Origin: Micromonospora coerulea
GTDB lineage: Bacteria > Actinomycetota > Actinomycetes > Mycobacteriales > Micromonosporaceae
Direction: 5' to 3'
Length of the DNA: 64,000 nt
Assembly (NCBI RefSeq): GCF_016598485.1
Contig: NZ_JAEMUW010000003.1
Location: forward strand, 124,001 to 188,000
The notes under the pieces are model-generated. The model ran no database searches. It was not told where the DNA came from and worked only from the letters and a program-made list of their open reading frames with translations. The position numbers and the translations under genes were made by a program. The first letter of the stretch is position 1. Every line of letters starts with the position of its first letter. Shown piece after piece: positions 1-7,569 of the stretch.

Positions 1-417
1 CGCGGGCGGGGACTGCTCGCCCTGCTGGTGCGACGGGTTGCCGGCGGGCGCGGAGGCGGCGGCCCAGGCCGGGCCGGGCTGCTCCGGAGCGGCCCACGCG
101 GGCTGGGGCGAACCGCCCCAGGCGCCGCCGGGTTCGGTCTGCTGTGGCGCCTGCGCGGTACCCCAGGAGGGGGCCGCCAGTTGGCCGCCCGACTGCGCCC
201 ACGCGGGGGCGGGGGACTGGTCGTCCTGCCCGGCCCAGGCGGGGGCCGGCTGGCTCGGCCCGCCGGCCGGCGGTGGCGGCGCCCAGCCGAGGTCGGGGGC
301 GTTCGGGTACCCGTTGTCCTGTTGCGCCGGCTGGTCGCCGTACGGCGCCGGTCCGCCGGCGCCCGGCGACACCTCGCCCGGCTCCTGGCCGGGGCGGTGC
401 GGGGCCTCGGACGTCAT
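1..417 (-). CDS. Pro/Gln/Trp-rich protein, N-terminal part only (runs off left edge)
   Basis: The reverse strand is open from an ATG at 417 to the window edge (139 codons). A GGAGGAGG-type ribosome binding site lies just upstream of the ATG. The visible part is low in complexity: many Pro, Ala, Gly and Gln residues with recurring Pro-Ala-Trp-Ala and similar Trp motifs, and no hydrophobic segment. In actinobacteria such disordered N-terminal tails often precede membrane domains or a kinase or DUF domain, but that domain would lie outside the window. No function can be given. The frame is supported by the strong RBS and codon-position GC bias; identity is unknown. Confidence 0.6.
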   Translation of the reverse strand, partial: MTSEAPHRPGQEPGEVSPGAGGPAPYGDQPAQQDNGYPNAPDLGWAPPPPAGGPSQPAPAWAGQDDQSPAPAWAQSGGQLAAPSWGTAQAPQQTEPGGAWGGSPQPAWAAPEQPGPAWAAASAPAGNPSHQQGEQSPPA

Positions 418-763
418 GGGTGCGCCTCCTCCATCACATGTCGGCCGCCGATGCCGATCGGGACCGTCGGCATGGTTGCCGGCGTCGCCGGCTGGTACCG
501 GCCGTGCGGGCTCCCCGCACCGTATCCGGTGGCCGCCCGGAGGCGCCCGGGGAGCACCGGCCGTCACTCACCGTTGCCGGACGGTGTCGATCGGCTTCTA
601 TCGGCGCGATCTGCTCCGGGGCGGATGGGTGGCGACCGAGCCCCACCGTACCGGGCGGTGCGCCGAGGTGGAATCCCGGTCTCATCACCCTCAAACGCCG
701 AAGACCCGCCCGGCGTGCCGGGCGGGTCTCCGAACTGGAGGAGGTGAGGAATGTCGTGGAGCG
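418..763. other. Intergenic region between two reverse-strand genes
   Basis: This stretch should hold the promoter of the Pro-rich gene ending at the left edge, and it contains the hairpin at 702-729. I see no convincing coding frame: the reverse open frame at 434-694 has no ribosome binding site and no recognisable product. No clear -35/-10 pair was identified. Confidence 0.4.
702..729 (-). terminator. Hairpin terminator after the 45-residue peptide gene
   Basis: A perfect 12-bp stem (702-713 with 718-729) closes a 4-nt loop, 35 nt beyond the stop codon of the small reverse-strand gene. There is no U-tract, which is usual for high-GC actinobacterial terminators. Confidence 0.7.
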
Positions 764-901
764 TCAGCTCATGTGACGCTGGGCGATGGCGAGAAGCTCC
801 TCGCGGACCGCGGGCGAGTTGGCCGAACGCAGCGCGTGCTCGATGGCGCGGGCACGGCGGTTGGCGTCGCGGCGGCTGCGGATTCGCTCGATCATGCTCA
901 T
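764..901 (-). CDS. Small basic conserved-type peptide, 45 aa
   Basis: An ATG at 901 opens a 45-residue frame ending in TGA at 764-766. The start follows a GGAGGAG ribosome binding site at ideal spacing, and the gene is followed by a perfect hairpin terminator, so it is a complete transcription unit despite its size. The peptide is helical and basic, with an Arg-rich first half (IRSRRDANRRARAIEHAL) followed by an acidic-amphipathic stretch ending in AQRHMS. It has no Cys and no membrane segment. I recall similar short proteins in other Micromonosporaceae but know no function; nucleic-acid or ribosome association is a guess from composition only. Confidence 0.65.
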   Translation of the reverse strand: MSMIERIRSRRDANRRARAIEHALRSANSPAVREELLAIAQRHMS

Positions 902-1063
902 CTGGGTTTCTCCTCCTGGCTATTCGGTTGTCAGCCCCTTGATGTCTCTATTGAAGCGCATCACGCCGCCAACTTCCATCGATTATTAGGTGAGCTGAAC
1001 CACGGACCTAAGGATCGTAGGTTGCAGCGGGGCTGCGCCGACGATTTCTTCCCCCCAACGGCA

Positions 1064-1105
1064 ACGGCCGGTGTGCCGGGCGTTAACCCGTGGCACACCG
1101 GCCGT
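1064..1105 (-). terminator. Terminator of the 2-oxoacid dehydrogenase operon
   Basis: A perfect 14-bp inverted repeat (1064-1077 with 1092-1105) with a 14-nt loop begins 20 nt past the E2 stop codon. It is well placed to end transcription of the three-gene operon on the reverse strand. Confidence 0.75.
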
Positions 1106-1124
1106 GGCCTGGTGTCGAGGACCG

Positions 1125-2573
1125 TCAGGTCCAGGCGAGCAGGGCCGCCTCGGGGTCGGCCAGGAAGTCCCCGATGTCGCGGAGGAACTTCGAGCCCAGC
1201 TCACCGTCGATGATCCGGTGGTCGAAGGAGAGACCGAGGGTGGTGACCAGGCGCGGCTTGACCTTGCCCTTGTGCACCCACGGCAGCTCCCGGACCGCGC
1301 CGAAGGCCAGGATCGCCGACTCGCCCGGGGGCAGGATCGGCGTACCGGTGTCGACGCCGAAGACGCCGACGTTGGTGATCGTGAGCGTGCCCCCGGACAT
1401 GTTCGCCGGCGAGGTCTTCCCCGCCTTGGCCGTCTGCACCAGGTCGGTCATCGCGTCCGCCAGCTCGCGCAGGGAGAGCCGGCCGGCGTCCTTGATGTTC
1501 GGCACGATCAGGCCGCGCTCGGTGGCCGCCGCGATGCCCAGGTTGACGTAGTCCTTGACCACGATCTCGTCGCCGGCCCAGCTCGAGTTGACCATCGGGT
1601 GGCGCTTGACCGCCAGCAGCACCGCCTTGGCGACCAGCAGCAGCGGCGAGACCCGGACGTCGCGCCATTCCCGCCGCTCGCGCAGCCGGTCCAGGGCCTT
1701 CATCGCCCGGGTCACGTCGACGGTCAGGAACTCCGTGACGTGCGGGGCGGTGAACGCCGAGCGGGACATGTTCTCGGCGGTGAGCTTGCGTACCCCCTTG
1801 ACCGGGATGCGCTGCTCGCGGTCCGCGCCGAAGCTCGCGGCCGCCGTGGCCGGCGCCGCGACCGTCAGCGGCTCGGCCGCCGGGGTTGCGCTCGCCGCCT
1901 GCTGTACGTCCTCCCGGGTGATCGAGCCCAGTGGGCCCGAGCCGGTCAGCGTGGTCAGGTCGACGCCGAGGTCCTTGGCCAGCTTGCGGACCGGCGGCTT
2001 GGCCAGCACGAGGCCACCGGCCTGGCCGTTGCCGTTGCCGACCGGGGCCGGCGACACCGGCGCGGCCGGCGCGGCCGGAGCCGGCGCGGCCTGGACCGGT
2101 GCGGCCGATGCCTGGGCCGGGACGCCGCCCTTGCGCGGGCGGCGCTTCGCCGCGGTGGTGCGCGGGCCGTAGCCGACCAGGACGGCGGTACGGCCGCCCG
2201 GGGCGGGACCGCCGATGAGGCCCGGCTCGACCGCGCCCTCGGCCGGGGCCACCTCGACCGCCGCCAGGGAGGCCGCGGACGGGGTGGGCAGTGCGTCGGT
2301 CGTCGACTCCTCGATCGGGCCGGCGCTCGGGTCGGTGTCGATCGAGATGATCGGCGTACCCACCTCGACGGTGGTGCCCTCCGGGTGGAAGATCGCCCGC
2401 ACCTGGCCGGCCCACTTCGCCGGGATCTCGACGGCCGCCTTGGCCGTCTCCACCTCGACGATCGGCTGGTTCAGCTCGATGACGTCGCCCACCTTGACCA
2501 GCCAGGCGAGGATCTCGCCCTCGGTCAGGCCCTCACCCAGGTCGGGGAGGTTGAACTCCTTGATCCGTGACAT
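1125..2573 (-). CDS. pdhC: Dihydrolipoamide acyltransferase (E2) of a 2-oxoacid dehydrogenase complex
   Basis: This 482-residue E2 transfers the acyl group from lipoamide to CoA and forms the core of a pyruvate or branched-chain 2-oxoacid dehydrogenase. Residues 1-80 are a lipoyl domain with the lipoylated lysine at K45 in the ETAKA motif. An Ala/Pro-rich linker, a peripheral subunit-binding domain (VRKLAKDLGVDLTTLTGSGP) and a catalytic domain with the FDHRIIDG signature near the C-terminus follow. I chose the ATG at 2573, 5 nt after the E1-beta stop; a GTG at 2582 overlapping that stop as GTGA is an equally possible start. It is the last gene of the operon. No E3 gene is nearby, so a shared lipoamide dehydrogenase is expected. 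Pyruvate versus branched-chain substrate cannot be settled from sequence alone. Confidence 0.93.
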   Translation of the reverse strand: MSRIKEFNLPDLGEGLTEGEILAWLVKVGDVIELNQPIVEVETAKAAVEIPAKWAGQVRAIFHPEGTTVEVGTPIISIDTDPSAGPIEESTTDALPTPSAASLAAVEVAPAEGAVEPGLIGGPAPGGRTAVLVGYGPRTTAAKRRPRKGGVPAQASAAPVQAAPAPAAPAAPVSPAPVGNGNGQAGGLVLAKPPVRKLAKDLGVDLTTLTGSGPLGSITREDVQQAASATPAAEPLTVAAPATAAASFGADREQRIPVKGVRKLTAENMSRSAFTAPHVTEFLTVDVTRAMKALDRLRERREWRDVRVSPLLLVAKAVLLAVKRHPMVNSSWAGDEIVVKDYVNLGIAAATERGLIVPNIKDAGRLSLRELADAMTDLVQTAKAGKTSPANMSGGTLTITNVGVFGVDTGTPILPPGESAILAFGAVRELPWVHKGKVKPRLVTTLGLSFDHRIIDGELGSKFLRDIGDFLADPEAALLAWT

Positions 2574-2578
2574 GTCGC

Positions 2579-3568
2579 TCACCAGCCGAAGGTGCGGTCG
2601 ACGGCGTCGAGCACCCGGTCGAGGTCGGGCAGGTACTCCTCCTCCACCCGGCTGGCCGGGTAGGGGGTGTCGAAGCCGGTGACGCGCAGCACCGGGGACT
2701 CCAGGGAGTAGAAGCACTCCTCGGTGATCCGGGCGGCGATCTCCGAACCCAGGCCCAGGTTGCCCGGGGCCTCGTGGACGACCACGCAGCGGCCGGTGCG
2801 CTTCACCGACTCGTACGCGGCGGTCAGGTCCAGCGGGGAGAGCGTGCGCAGGTCGATGACCTCCAGCTCCCGGCCGTCCTCGGCGGCGGCGGTCGCCGCG
2901 TCCAGGCAGGTCCGCACCATCGGGCCGTACGCCAGCACGGTGGCGTCGGTGCCGGCGCGGGCGACCCGGGCCGAGTGCAGCGGGTACGCCGCGTCCAGCG
3001 GGGCGTCCAGGTCGACCTGGCCCTTCTCCCAGTAGCGCCGCTTGGGCTCCAGGAAGACGATCGGGTCGTCCGAGGCGATGGCCTGCTGGATCATCGAGTA
3101 CGCGTCCTGCGGGTTGGCGCAGGTCACGACCTTCAGGCCGGCGGTGTGCGCGAAGTACGCCTCGGGCGACTCCGAGTGGTGCTCGACCGCGCCGATGCCG
3201 CCGCCGTAGGGGATCCGGATGACCATCGGGATCCGGACCTTGCCCTGCGAGCGGTAGTGCATCTTCGCCACCTGCGACACGATCTGGTCGTACGCCGGGT
3301 AGACGAAGCCGTCGAACTGGATCTCGCAGACCGGGCGGAAGCCGCGGATGGCCAGGCCGACCGCGGTGCCGATGATGCCGGACTCGGCCAGTGGGGTGTC
3401 GATCACCCGCTGGTCGCCGAAGTCCTTCTGGAGCCCGTCGGTGATCCGGAAGACGCCGCCGAGCTTGCCGACGTCCTCGCCCATGATGACGACCTTGGGG
3501 TCGTTCTCCAGGGCCCTGCGCAGACCGGTGTTGAGAGCCTTGCCGAGGGTGAGCGTCTCCGTGGCCAT
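2579..3568 (-). CDS. pdhB: 2-oxoacid dehydrogenase E1 component, beta subunit
   Basis: The 329-residue beta subunit pairs with E1-alpha to form the thiamine-diphosphate decarboxylase. Recognisable family features are the GEDVGKLGGVFRITDGLQ segment, the DTPLAESGIIGTAVGLA segment that contacts ThDP, and a C-terminal transketolase-like domain (VVVHEAPGNLGLGSEIAARI). Its ATG (3568-3566) shares one base with the TGA of E1-alpha, a TGATG arrangement that implies translational coupling. Length is typical for the family. The substrate could be pyruvate or branched-chain 2-oxoacids; the gene symbol is therefore provisional. Confidence 0.93.
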   Translation of the reverse strand: MATETLTLGKALNTGLRRALENDPKVVIMGEDVGKLGGVFRITDGLQKDFGDQRVIDTPLAESGIIGTAVGLAIRGFRPVCEIQFDGFVYPAYDQIVSQVAKMHYRSQGKVRIPMVIRIPYGGGIGAVEHHSESPEAYFAHTAGLKVVTCANPQDAYSMIQQAIASDDPIVFLEPKRRYWEKGQVDLDAPLDAAYPLHSARVARAGTDATVLAYGPMVRTCLDAATAAAEDGRELEVIDLRTLSPLDLTAAYESVKRTGRCVVVHEAPGNLGLGSEIAARITEECFYSLESPVLRVTGFDTPYPASRVEEEYLPDLDRVLDAVDRTFGW

Positions 3569-4746
3569 CAGTGGGCGCTCCCCTCGAACGACTCCATGTA
3601 CTTGCTGAACTGCGCCCGCTGCTCGTCGAGCTCGGGGGACCCGTTGGGGTAGACGTGGTCGAACATCGTCACCGGCTCCGGGTTCGGCATGGCGAGCACC
3701 CGCTCGCGCAGGTGCACCGACTCGGTGCGGGCCTGCTCGTCGACCGAGGCGAAGAACGACTCGTCGGCGATCTGCTGCTTGGTCAGGAACGCCTTCATCC
3801 GGGCGATCGGGTCCTTGGCCTGCCAGGCCTCGACCTCGCTGGCGATCCGGTACCGGGTCGGGTCGTCGGAGGTGGTGTGCGCCCCCATCCGGTAGGTGTA
3901 CGCCTCGATCAGGCTGGGGCCCTGGCCGAGCCGCGCGTTGTCCAGCGCGTGCCGGGTCACCGCGTACGACGCGAGCACGTCGTTGCCGTCCACCCGCACG
4001 CCGGGGAAGCCGAAGCCGCCCGCCCGCTGGTACAGCGGGACGCGGGTCTGCCGCTCCAGCGGCTCCGAGATGGCGTACTGGTTGTTCTGGCAGAAGAACA
4101 CCAGCGGGGCGTTGAAGACGCTGGCCCAGACGAACGCCTCGTTGACGTCGCCCTGGCTGGTGGCGCCGTCGCCGAAGTAGGCGATCACCGCCTCGCCGTC
4201 CTCGGTGCCGGTCTTGCCGTCCATGTGGACACCCATGGCGTACCCGGTCGCGTGCAGGGTCTGCGCCCCGATGACGATCGTGTACATGTTGAACTTGAAC
4301 TCGTTGGGGTCCCAGCCGCCCTGGTCGACGCCGCGGAACAGGCCGAGCGGCATGATCGGGTCGATGCCCCGGCAGTAGAGTACGCCGTGCTCCCGGTACG
4401 TCGGGAAGGCCATGTCCTGGGTGCGCAGCGCGCGGCCGGAGCCGACCTGCGCCGCCTCCTGGCCGAGCAGGCTGGCCCAGAGGCCCAGCTCGCCCTGCCG
4501 CTGGAGCGCGGTCGCCTCGGCGTCGAGCTTGCGGACCAGCACGAGGTCGCGGTACAGCCCGCGGTACTCCTCGTCGGTGAAGTCGGCGCGGTACTCGGTC
4601 CCGTCCGGGCCGATCGCGCTCTCGATCCGCTCGCCCTCGGGCGTCAGCAGTTGTACGAGTTCCGGTTCGCCCGCCGTGGCGGCTCGCTTGGTACGGGGTG
4701 CGGCCCGCCGGCCGCGGGTGGTGACCCCGGGGTCGCCCTTTGCCAT
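3568..4746 (-). CDS. pdhA: 2-oxoacid dehydrogenase E1 component, alpha subunit
   Basis: The 392-residue E1-alpha binds thiamine diphosphate and Mg2+ and starts oxidative decarboxylation of a 2-oxoacid. The ThDP motif is clear: GDGATSQGD followed about 20 residues later by FFCQNNQYA. The phosphorylation-loop-like region (YRMGAHTTSDDPTRYR) is conserved. The N-terminal 40 residues are basic and low in complexity. The ATG at 4746 is the first in frame. It is the promoter-proximal gene of a tight three-gene operon. Actinobacterial E1-alpha proteins of this size are annotated as either pyruvate or branched-chain enzymes; I cannot tell which from this region. Confidence 0.92.
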   Translation of the reverse strand: MAKGDPGVTTRGRRAAPRTKRAATAGEPELVQLLTPEGERIESAIGPDGTEYRADFTDEEYRGLYRDLVLVRKLDAEATALQRQGELGLWASLLGQEAAQVGSGRALRTQDMAFPTYREHGVLYCRGIDPIMPLGLFRGVDQGGWDPNEFKFNMYTIVIGAQTLHATGYAMGVHMDGKTGTEDGEAVIAYFGDGATSQGDVNEAFVWASVFNAPLVFFCQNNQYAISEPLERQTRVPLYQRAGGFGFPGVRVDGNDVLASYAVTRHALDNARLGQGPSLIEAYTYRMGAHTTSDDPTRYRIASEVEAWQAKDPIARMKAFLTKQQIADESFFASVDEQARTESVHLRERVLAMPNPEPVTMFDHVYPNGSPELDEQRAQFSKYMESFEGSAH

Positions 4747-5248
4747 CCGTCTCTCCCTGTCGTGTCTGCGTCGGCGCCGGGGGGTGACCCGTGCCGCGCA
4801 ACTCGTGCGCCGCCCGGCTGGTGCCGAGCTGGTCCCTGGCGGCCGCGCCTAGCCCCGGTGAGGGTTGCCGCGCGGCGTTGATCCGGGTTCATGTGGCGAA
4901 CCCGGTTCGGGAGCGCCGGCGCCGTACCGCACCAGCCGCGGGGTGCGCGGAGGTGGCGGCTGCGTTGCCGTCGTGCCTGAATGATTGCAGAGGAGGTGAG
5001 CGGGCCCACAGTATGGCCCTCCGGACCTGCGGCGTTCCGTCTGCTACGCGACGTATTGACATGTTTGTCGCTCGGTTGTCCGGTCGGGACGGACAAATTG
5101 TGTGTCGACACGCTGTTGCGGCTGGTGAACTGAGCGTCACTGGGCGAAGCTGCCTGATGTCCGGTGAGCGTTAAGCGGTGTTTGTCTGTTTGCTTCGACA
5201 CCCGCGCCGCCGACCGTCCCGCCGATGTCGACGACGAGGAGAGTGCCG
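4747..5248. other. Divergent intergenic region with inverted repeats
   Basis: About 500 nt separate the reverse-strand dehydrogenase operon from the forward-strand gene at 5249. I see no coding frame I would defend. The region is distinctly less GC-rich around 5041-5190. It holds a perfect 7-7-7 inverted repeat (5076-5096), a 10-bp palindrome GTGTCGACAC (5102-5111) and a consensus-like TTGACA hexamer (5056-5061) without an obvious -10. It should contain the promoters of both neighbours. Confidence 0.4.
5076..5096. promoter_or_regulatory. Candidate operator: perfect inverted repeat upstream of the dehydrogenase operon
   Basis: TTGTCCG and CGGACAA flank a 7-nt spacer, a dyad of a size expected for a dimeric repressor. 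It lies about 330 bp upstream of E1-alpha and 150 bp upstream of the divergent gene. The regulator is unknown. Confidence 0.35.
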
Positions 5249-6205
5249 GTGTCTGAGCCAGCCGAGGGTCCCGGAACTCCGCTCCTCGGCCGTCACCGGG
5301 TGGCCCCCGGCGTCGGCTACCGGCCGGTGGTCGGCGCGCACCGCGCCCCCGGCCTGGGCGGCCCGAGCCGGGGCTACCTCTTCACCGTCGCCCTGCTCGC
5401 GGGGACCGCGTCCATGCCGATCCTGACCGCGATTAGCGCCGGTTCGGCCACCGTCGGCAACACCGCGCTGCCCGACACCAGCACACCGTTCATCCCGACG
5501 CCCTCGGTCGGCCCGGTGGTGATCCCGCCGCCCGCCACCGGCCAGCCGGCGGTGACCACGCCGCCCCGTACGCCGTCGGTCGGTCCGACGGCCACCAGCG
5601 CGCTGCCGCGGCCGGTCCCGCCCCTGCTGCCGGCCGCCCCGGCGCTGCGTCCCGCCGGGGATTCCGGCTCGGCGCGCCGGTCGCGCCCCGCGCCGCCCCC
5701 GCCCGGGCCCACTCCGGGACCGACGCGGACCACGCCGACGAACCCACCGCGTTCCTCGCCGGTCCCCTCGCCGACGCCCTCCGATCCGCCGTCGCCGCTG
5801 CCGTCACCGAGCCCCACGGCAGCACCGACCGCCACCTTCTCGGTGCCGGCACCCGACCCCTCGCCCACCGCCGTGCCCACGTCGCCGGACGATTCCCCGG
5901 CGCCGACCGCCACCGGCACACCGGACGAGCCCGGGCCGACCCCGACTGCGACCACCTGGCCTTCGCCGACCGGTCCGGCCGGCCCGACGCCGGCCGCGGG
6001 CGGCCCGATGCGTGCCCTGGGCGCTCCGGTCGACGCCCGGGCTGCCCGGGCCGACCGCGACCGGTCGCGGCTGGACGGTGGTTCCGGGGTCACCCGGCCC
6101 GCCCCGGTGCCGTCGCCACGGCTCGGGCCGCCCGCCGCGCCGGCCGTCGTGCCCAGCCCGTCCCCGCAGTGCCCGGCACAACCCGTGCCGACCACGTCGG
6201 CCTAG
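5249..6205 (+). CDS. Membrane-anchored or secreted Pro/Ser/Thr-rich protein
   Basis: I place the start at the GTG at 5249 because a GAGGAG ribosome binding site sits 8 nt before it; an in-frame ATG at 5225 would lack one. The 318-residue product has about 45 polar residues, one hydrophobic segment (YLFTVALLAGTASMPILTA) and then about 240 residues made almost only of Pro, Thr, Ser, Ala and Gly. That design fits a signal anchor followed by an extended, possibly glycosylated extracellular stalk. There is no catalytic domain and no cell-wall sorting motif. It is divergent from the dehydrogenase operon and 35 nt from the convergent next gene. Function unknown. Confidence 0.6.
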   Translation: MSEPAEGPGTPLLGRHRVAPGVGYRPVVGAHRAPGLGGPSRGYLFTVALLAGTASMPILTAISAGSATVGNTALPDTSTPFIPTPSVGPVVIPPPATGQPAVTTPPRTPSVGPTATSALPRPVPPLLPAAPALRPAGDSGSARRSRPAPPPPGPTPGPTRTTPTNPPRSSPVPSPTPSDPPSPLPSPSPTAAPTATFSVPAPDPSPTAVPTSPDDSPAPTATGTPDEPGPTPTATTWPSPTGPAGPTPAAGGPMRALGAPVDARAARADRDRSRLDGGSGVTRPAPVPSPRLGPPAAPAVVPSPSPQCPAQPVPTTSA

Positions 6206-6240
6206 GCGGGCGGGGTCACCGCGGGGCGGGGAGGGCGGGG

Positions 6241-7464
6241 TCAGGCCGGGTCGTCGGTGAGGCGGTGACGGTTGGCTTCGATCCAGGCGTTCAAAGCGGC
6301 CGGGTCGTCCGGGTCCACGCCGTCGGCCATCAGCTGGGCGACGGCGGCGGTGGCGGGGCTGCGCCGCTCGCCGGTGCTGTAGAGCCGGGCGAACTCCGGC
6401 ACCATCTCCTCGATCGCCTCGTCCGTCCGGCGGGCCGCCGCCGCCGGCAGTCCCCGCTGCCGGGCCGCGTACGCCGCCCAGCCGCGGAGCACCCGGGGCA
6501 GCATGGCGGCGTCGTCCATGTCGAGCACGGCGCGCCGATGCACCCAGTCGAGCAGGAACAGCTCGGCCACCGTCGGGCTCCACCGCATCGGGTCGGCGTC
6601 CGGGAAGCTCTGCGCGTGGTCGAGCAGCAGGCCCAGGCAGAAGTGCAGCGACGCCAGCTCGGCGTCGGCGACCGCGTCCAGGCCGAACCGGGCGGCCTCC
6701 GGCGCGCCGAGGAAGCCCCGGATCAGCCGGGTCCGCTCGGCCTCGGTGAGCGGCGGGACGGCGGCGGGATCGGTCGCCCGGGCCGGGGCGGGCAGCACGG
6801 CCAGCCGCGCGCCGACCAGGGCGCGATCGGTGGCGAGCGAACCGGCCGCCGGCAGCTCCTCGAGGTCGTCGGTGACCGCCAGGTGGCGGGCCACCTCGCC
6901 GCGCATCCGGGCCGGCTCCTCGGTGCGGAACCAGGTCAGCTCGTCCTCGGTGCACATCTGCCGGACGTGTTCGAGGATCCGTTCGGCGGGGCCGCCGACG
7001 AAGACGTCCTTGGTGATGCCGATGTTGTGGTCGACCAGGGCCACCAGGGCGTGCTCCGGGCCGCCCTCGGCCTCGTCGTAGGCGTAGGTGGCGAGGTAGG
7101 AGGTCTGGTCGCCGTACACGTCGCCGTAGGACCAGACCCCGGTGACGTGCACCCGGCCGAGCTGGCCCGACCAGGCCGGCGCCAGCGCGCCGGGACGGAT
7201 CCGGCCGGCGCCGTCGGCGTCCGGCACCAGGGCGGCGAAGACGGCGCGGATGGTGGTGGCGGCGGCGCTGCGGCGGCGCGCGGTGGCGGCGAGGAAACCG
7301 GTCACGAATTCCCGGACGGCGATCTCCCGGTCGGTCTCCGCGACGGCGTAGACGCTGCCCAGCAGCGCGGCGCCGAGCATCTCCGCGTCGAGGGCGCAGT
7401 CGAGCCTCGTCACGTCGCGGGCGGCGTGCAGCACCGCCTCGTAGGGGGTCTGTGGCGTGGCCAT
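6241..7464 (-). CDS. Conserved actinobacterial protein of unknown function, 407 aa
   Basis: A 407-residue soluble protein starts at an ATG (7464). It is Ala/Leu/Asp-rich and probably helical, with a VWSYGDVYGDQTSYLATYAY segment and a VALVDHNIGITKDVFVGG segment as its most distinctive parts; Asp and His residues there could bind metal or nucleotide, but I recognise no catalytic motif. No signal peptide or membrane segment is visible. The gene points the same way as the two GTPase genes upstream of it but is separated from them by about 105 nt. I recall similar hypothetical proteins in other actinomycetes; no function is known to me. Confidence 0.7.
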   Translation of the reverse strand: MATPQTPYEAVLHAARDVTRLDCALDAEMLGAALLGSVYAVAETDREIAVREFVTGFLAATARRRSAAATTIRAVFAALVPDADGAGRIRPGALAPAWSGQLGRVHVTGVWSYGDVYGDQTSYLATYAYDEAEGGPEHALVALVDHNIGITKDVFVGGPAERILEHVRQMCTEDELTWFRTEEPARMRGEVARHLAVTDDLEELPAAGSLATDRALVGARLAVLPAPARATDPAAVPPLTEAERTRLIRGFLGAPEAARFGLDAVADAELASLHFCLGLLLDHAQSFPDADPMRWSPTVAELFLLDWVHRRAVLDMDDAAMLPRVLRGWAAYAARQRGLPAAAARRTDEAIEEMVPEFARLYSTGERRSPATAAVAQLMADGVDPDDPAALNAWIEANRHRLTDDPA

Positions 7465-7569
7465 GCACCGACCCTACGCCGCCGGCCCGGCCGGGACACC
7501 TGCCAGCACGCCCGGCCTTCCGGCGACCGCGGGCCGGATCGGCGGTCGCCGTTCAGCGGCGGTCGGCCT

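Noticed and set aside
434..694. An 86-codon reverse frame in the left intergenic region
   Set aside because: No ribosome binding site and Arg/Pro/Ser-rich random composition.
38..1213. A 391-codon forward frame at the left end
   Set aside because: Overlaps the reverse-strand Pro-rich gene, the 45-residue gene and two hairpins; composition is that of a shadow frame.
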